From positions 1 through 7,664 of the forward strand of contig JAUVLY010000037.1 of NCBI GenBank assembly GCA_030600505.1: a stretch of DNA of 7,664 bases, read 5' to 3'. Both the position numbers and the translations under genes were made by a program. The notes under the pieces are model-generated. The model saw only the letters and a program-made list of their open reading frames with translations, was not told where the DNA came from and did not search any database. Source of the stretch: Candidatus Falkowiibacteriota bacterium (GTDB lineage Bacteria > Patescibacteriota > Patescibacteriia > Patescibacteriales > UBA12075). Each line of letters begins with the position of its first letter. The first letter of the stretch is position 1. Of the stretch, positions 5,438 through 7,664 are shown in pieces.

Positions 5438-6067
5438 ATGTCACAAATATTTTGTTTCGGAGCTAGCATAACTCATGGTTATGCCGATACCCAGGGCGGT
5501 TGGCCAGCCCGTTTGAGGGAATTTTTATGGCAAAAAGACCAGGATGGTTTTAATTTTTATAATCTTGGAATTCCTGTAGATGAAACAAGCAGAGAAGTAG
5601 CAAGCAGGCTTGATAACGAACTTAAAGTGAGACAAGGTTCTGAAAAACCCAATTTGGTTATTTTTTCAATCGGCACAAATGATTCCGAGTATTTTAATGA
5701 CGAGAAAAAATTTAAAGTTTCTATAAAGGAATTTGAAAAGAATATTAATAAGTGTATAAAGATCGCTCGTAAATATTCAGAGAGAATTGTTTTTATGGAT
5801 TTAGTGCCAGTGGTTGATGCCAAAGTGGATCCGATTCCCTGGTGCCCTGAGCGTAGCTACCGCAATAAATATATCTGGGAATACCGGGAGATTCTTAAAA
5901 ATATTTGCATAGAAGAAAAAGTTTATTTTATAGATGCCTATGATAGGTTGCTCGCCTCCTCCGATTACATGCATTCCCTTGGTGATGGTGTTCATCCAAA
6001 TGATATTGGCCATGAGATATTATTTGAGATAATTAAGGATTATTTAGAGGAAAAAAAATTAATATAA
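5438..6067 (+). CDS. SGNH/GDSL-family hydrolase (lipase/esterase-like)
   Basis: The 209-residue product carries the blocks of the SGNH hydrolase superfamily in order. Block I is 'CFGASITHGYADTQGGWPARL' territory at 6-26, with nucleophile S10 in G-A-S rather than the more usual G-D-S. Block II has G44 in 'NLGIPVDETS', block III is GTND at 79-82 (N81 for the oxyanion hole), and block V is 'GDGVHPNDIGHEI' at 182-194, giving D183 and H186. The catalytic set is therefore complete. Such enzymes cleave ester or acyl groups from lipids, sugars or proteins; the substrate here is unknown. There is no signal peptide or membrane helix, so a cytoplasmic location is expected. ATG 5438 lies 4 bases after the heptamer array and has no Shine-Dalgarno. 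The relation to its neighbours is unclear. Confidence 0.9.
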   Translation: MSQIFCFGASITHGYADTQGGWPARLREFLWQKDQDGFNFYNLGIPVDETSREVASRLDNELKVRQGSEKPNLVIFSIGTNDSEYFNDEKKFKVSIKEFEKNINKCIKIARKYSERIVFMDLVPVVDAKVDPIPWCPERSYRNKYIWEYREILKNICIEEKVYFIDAYDRLLASSDYMHSLGDGVHPNDIGHEILFEIIKDYLEEKKLI

Positions 6068-6163
6068 CAAGGTTTAGAGCTAGCCCTATACCTAATAATT
6101 AAAATGTTATGCGTTACGAGTTACGAGTTATGAGTTGCGAGTTACGCGTTACGAGAAAAAAAT
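6068..6163 (+). repeat. Repeat-filled gap before the NIF3-like gene
   Basis: The gap has two blocks. At 6080-6099 there are short CTA-led units (CTAGCC, CTATAC, CTAATAAT) of period 6 that end in the same CCTAATAAT seen before htpX. GGTTTAG (6071-6077) and CTATACC (6086-6092) could pair with one mismatch, but no T-tract follows. At 6107-6155 lies the seven-unit TTACGAG array described separately. No promoter or terminator is evident, so the hydrolase and the NIF3-like gene may be cotranscribed. Confidence 0.7.
6107..6155 (+). repeat. Seven-copy TTACGAG heptamer array before the NIF3-like gene
   Basis: Seven 7-base units run without spacers from 6107 to 6155: TTATGCG, two TTACGAG, TTATGAG, TTGCGAG, TTACGCG, TTACGAG. 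Each differs from TTACGAG by at most two bases. The array ends 8 bases before ATG 6164, leaving only an A-rich spacer. It matches the array before lemA (2462-2496) in unit, orientation, 5' flank (an A-rich run then ATG) and position relative to the start codon. Confidence 0.92.
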
Positions 6164-7114
6164 ATGACAACAAAACAAATCTATGAGTTAGCTGTTAAGC
6201 TGGGTATCAAGTCTGACTTGCGCGGTGAGCCAGCGGTAAAAAAATATTTAGCTCGCACTAAGAATAAATACGAAAAAATGGATAAGGAGGAGAAAAATGA
6301 ATTTGACAAGGAGAATTTGACAAACCCTTATAATGATACCCGCATTCTGATAGACAACAAAAAGAAGGAGATTAAAAAAGTTTTGGTTGGCATTGATATG
6401 GAAACGCCGGAATTATTATATGCTAAAATGGAAGGTGATATTGATTTGGTTATTGGCCATCACCCGCGAGGCAAGGCCTTGGCTGACCTTTCCGGGGTAA
6501 TGGATCTGCAGGCTCAGCTTTTGGCCGGTTATGGGGTGCCGATCAACATTGCTGAATCAGTGTTAAAGCCCAGGATCAAGGAAGTTAACCGCGGCACTCA
6601 TCCGATCAATCACAACCGTCCGGTAGATATGGCAAAGCTACTCAAAATTGATTATATGTGTACGCACACAATCGCTGATAATTTGGGCGCTAAATTTATA
6701 AACAATATTATAAAAAGAAAAAAGCCGGAATATGTCAGTGATATATTAAAAATTTTTAAAGATATTCCGGAGTTTAGCGAAGCGATTAAAATTGGTGCCG
6801 GCCCCAGTCTTTTTACCGGAGATAAAGAAAATAGTTGCGGTAAGGTGGCAGTAACTGAATGGACCGGCGGCACCAGTGGAGCCAAGGAAATGTACGAAAA
6901 AATGGCCCAAGCGGGTATCGGCACTATAATCGGCATGCACATGCATGAGGAGCACCGCACTGAGGCAGAAAAATACCACCTAAACGTGGTAATTGCCGGG
7001 CATATGGCCTGTGATTCTCTGGGCATGAATTTATTCCTGGATGAATTGGAAAAAAAGGGGATAAAGATAATTCCTTGCTCAGGATTGATACGGATAAAAA
7101 GGAAAAAGAAGTAA
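6164..7114 (+). CDS. NIF3-like dinuclear metal-binding protein
   Basis: The 316-residue cytoplasmic protein belongs to the NIF3 (NGG1p-interacting factor 3/YbgI) superfamily, widespread proteins of unclear function, some linked to GTP cyclohydrolase-like chemistry. The metal-site residues appear in the family order: H99-H100 in 'IGHHPRGKAL', D172 in 'CTHTIADN', and H280 with D284 in 'GHMACDSLG'. These correspond to the two His, Asp, and His-x3-Glu ligands of E. coli YbgI, with Asp replacing Glu. 'GMHMHEEH' (258-265) adds a His-rich stretch. The first 60 residues before 'PYNDTRIL' (55-62) are charged and extend beyond the YbgI-type core; I recall a similar N-terminal extension in larger NIF3-like proteins, which supports ATG 6164. 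The heptamer array ends 8 bases upstream; a terminator at 7141-7170 follows. The family call is good; the substrate is unknown. Confidence 0.88.
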   Translation: MTTKQIYELAVKLGIKSDLRGEPAVKKYLARTKNKYEKMDKEEKNEFDKENLTNPYNDTRILIDNKKKEIKKVLVGIDMETPELLYAKMEGDIDLVIGHHPRGKALADLSGVMDLQAQLLAGYGVPINIAESVLKPRIKEVNRGTHPINHNRPVDMAKLLKIDYMCTHTIADNLGAKFINNIIKRKKPEYVSDILKIFKDIPEFSEAIKIGAGPSLFTGDKENSCGKVAVTEWTGGTSGAKEMYEKMAQAGIGTIIGMHMHEEHRTEAEKYHLNVVIAGHMACDSLGMNLFLDELEKKGIKIIPCSGLIRIKRKKK

Positions 7115-7140
7115 TTAGTTTAATATTAGTTAGATTTTTT

Positions 7141-7170
7141 AAAACCCCGCCAATATGGCGGGGTTTTTAT
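7141..7170 (+). terminator. Intrinsic terminator after the NIF3-like gene
   Basis: AAAACCCCGCC (7141-7151) pairs with GGCGGGGTTTT (7157-7167) as a perfect 11-base-pair stem with an AATAT loop, followed by TTAT completing the T-run. A run of six T (7135-7140) precedes the A side, so the element could partly terminate from either side. It ends the gene group that includes the NIF3-like gene. Confidence 0.93.
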
Positions 7171-7197
7171 TCGTATGTGCCCTATTCGTAGTGGGGC

Positions 7198-7212
7198 TCG
7201 CCCGAAGGGCGA
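7198..7212. other. Small GC-rich hairpin, TCGCCC-GAA-GGGCGA
   Basis: A perfect 6-base-pair stem, TCGCCC (7198-7203) and GGGCGA (7207-7212), closes on a GAA triloop. It lies between the terminator and the promoter of the last gene. No T-run follows directly, so it is not a standard terminator on the + strand. Its role is unknown; it may be an intergenic palindromic repeat or an upstream regulatory site. Confidence 0.5.
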
Positions 7213-7222
7213 TAACAAGGTT

Positions 7223-7251
7223 TTGTTTTATTAGCGATTTTGTTGTATAAT
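7223..7251 (+). promoter_or_regulatory. Probable sigma-70-type promoter of the last gene
   Basis: A perfect -10 box TATAAT is at 7246-7251. A weak -35 candidate, TTGTTT (7223-7228), lies 17 bases upstream. A start of transcription about 7 bases after the -10 box would be near 7258, only about four bases before the ATG at 7262, so the mRNA would be nearly leaderless. The preceding terminator supports a new transcription unit here. Confidence 0.55.
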
Positions 7252-7261
7252 ATTAATATCT

Positions 7262-7664
7262 ATGAACATACATTTAGAGCGGAAATTTGTTGTAAATCAG
7301 TGGATAATAAAAGCCCGGCGATTTTATGCTATTGGGATTTTGATTATTGGAATTTTAACTAAGACAATTAGCGATTCCAATGTTTCCTTTTCTTTTATAT
7401 CCATGGCGCTGTTTGTAGTGGTAGTATTGGCTATTAATGTTGTTTTTAATATTTATATTGAACAGGCAAGGAAAAAAGAGTCAACTAAGCAGATGAATAT
7501 TTTGGGGGTTTGCCAGATTGTTCTGGAGTTGATTGTAATTATTTTGGTGATTCATAAAGCCGGTGGGGTTGATAGTATTGCCTTAGTTTTTTATTTTTTG
7601 ACGATAGTCTCGTCTTCTTTATTGTTTGGTTTAAGCGGCGCGGTCATTACCTCTTTAGCGGCCG
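7262..7664 (+). CDS. Multi-pass membrane protein, probable sensor histidine kinase N-terminal domain (partial)
   Basis: An open frame starts at ATG 7262 and runs off the right edge after 134 codons without a stop. The product opens with a short basic segment ('LERKFVVNQWIIKARR', 5-20), followed by four predicted membrane helices (about 21-36, 42-64, 79-98 and 105-124). 'HKAGGVDSIALVFYFLTIVS' (98-117) resembles the 'tGGi.Spf..ly...i' segment in the membrane sensor domains of PilS/NtrB-like histidine kinases. If so, a PAS and/or kinase domain should follow outside the window. The kinase core is not visible, so this is inferred from one motif and the topology. The gene has its own TATAAT promoter and almost no leader, unlike the genes upstream. 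Confidence 0.55.
   Translation, partial: MNIHLERKFVVNQWIIKARRFYAIGILIIGILTKTISDSNVSFSFISMALFVVVVLAINVVFNIYIEQARKKESTKQMNILGVCQIVLELIVIILVIHKAGGVDSIALVFYFLTIVSSSLLFGLSGAVITSLAA

Noticed and set aside
6107..6155. CRISPR-like array
   Set aside because: The units are 7 bases long with no spacers and no cas genes nearby; this is a degenerate tandem repeat.
6284..6299. AAGGAGG followed by ATG at 6297
   Set aside because: The ATG is out of frame with the NIF3-like gene and opens only seven codons (MNLTRRI). The string comes from Lys/Glu codons, and the longer product fits the protein family.
6652..7026. 124-codon open frame on the - strand inside the NIF3-like gene
   Set aside because: The + strand frame has all metal ligands conserved; the opposite frame shows no family motif.

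Overview
The window reads as a compact, AT-rich bacterial chromosome segment with every gene on the + strand. Short gaps, housekeeping genes mixed with reduced versions of known families, an isolated PilB/GspE-type ATPase and A/T-rich start regions without Shine-Dalgarno sites suggest a Candidate Phyla Radiation (Patescibacteria, Parcubacteria-like) genome. That placement is inference from style; no marker gene here proves it.

Layout. 1-144 is the 3' end of a gene, probably isoleucyl-tRNA synthetase. It is followed closely by a PP-loop (MnmA/ThiI-like) tRNA-thiolation-type protein (163-1185) and, 10 bases later, a short GspE/PilB ATPase (1196-2374). After a repeat-filled gap comes lemA (2507-3070), then a clear intrinsic terminator (3131-3160). 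The next group is an MFS-type transporter (3217-4326), the membrane protease htpX (4395-5312), an SGNH/GDSL hydrolase (5438-6067) and a NIF3-like metal protein (6164-7114), closed by a second strong terminator (7141-7170). A promoter with a perfect TATAAT box then drives a membrane protein that runs off the end (7262-7664), probably the sensor part of a histidine kinase.

Gene logic. The first group combines translation-related functions (tRNA charging, tRNA sulfur modification) with a type IV pilus/type II secretion-like motor. LemA and HtpX are frequent genomic partners; here a transporter gene and a terminator separate them. The hydrolase and the NIF3-like protein have no obvious shared pathway.

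The most unusual content is between the genes. The five gaps between 2375 and 6163 carry degenerate short-period repeats, mostly of period 7: TTACGAG-type heptamers directly before lemA and the NIF3-like gene, CTAAAAC-type before htpX, ATTGWAA-type before the hydrolase, and CGAAT arrays on both sides of lemA. The two TTACGAG arrays have the same layout and both stop 8-10 bases before a start codon. I found no CRISPR array, tRNA, rRNA or insertion sequence. No gap between genes exceeds 150 bases.
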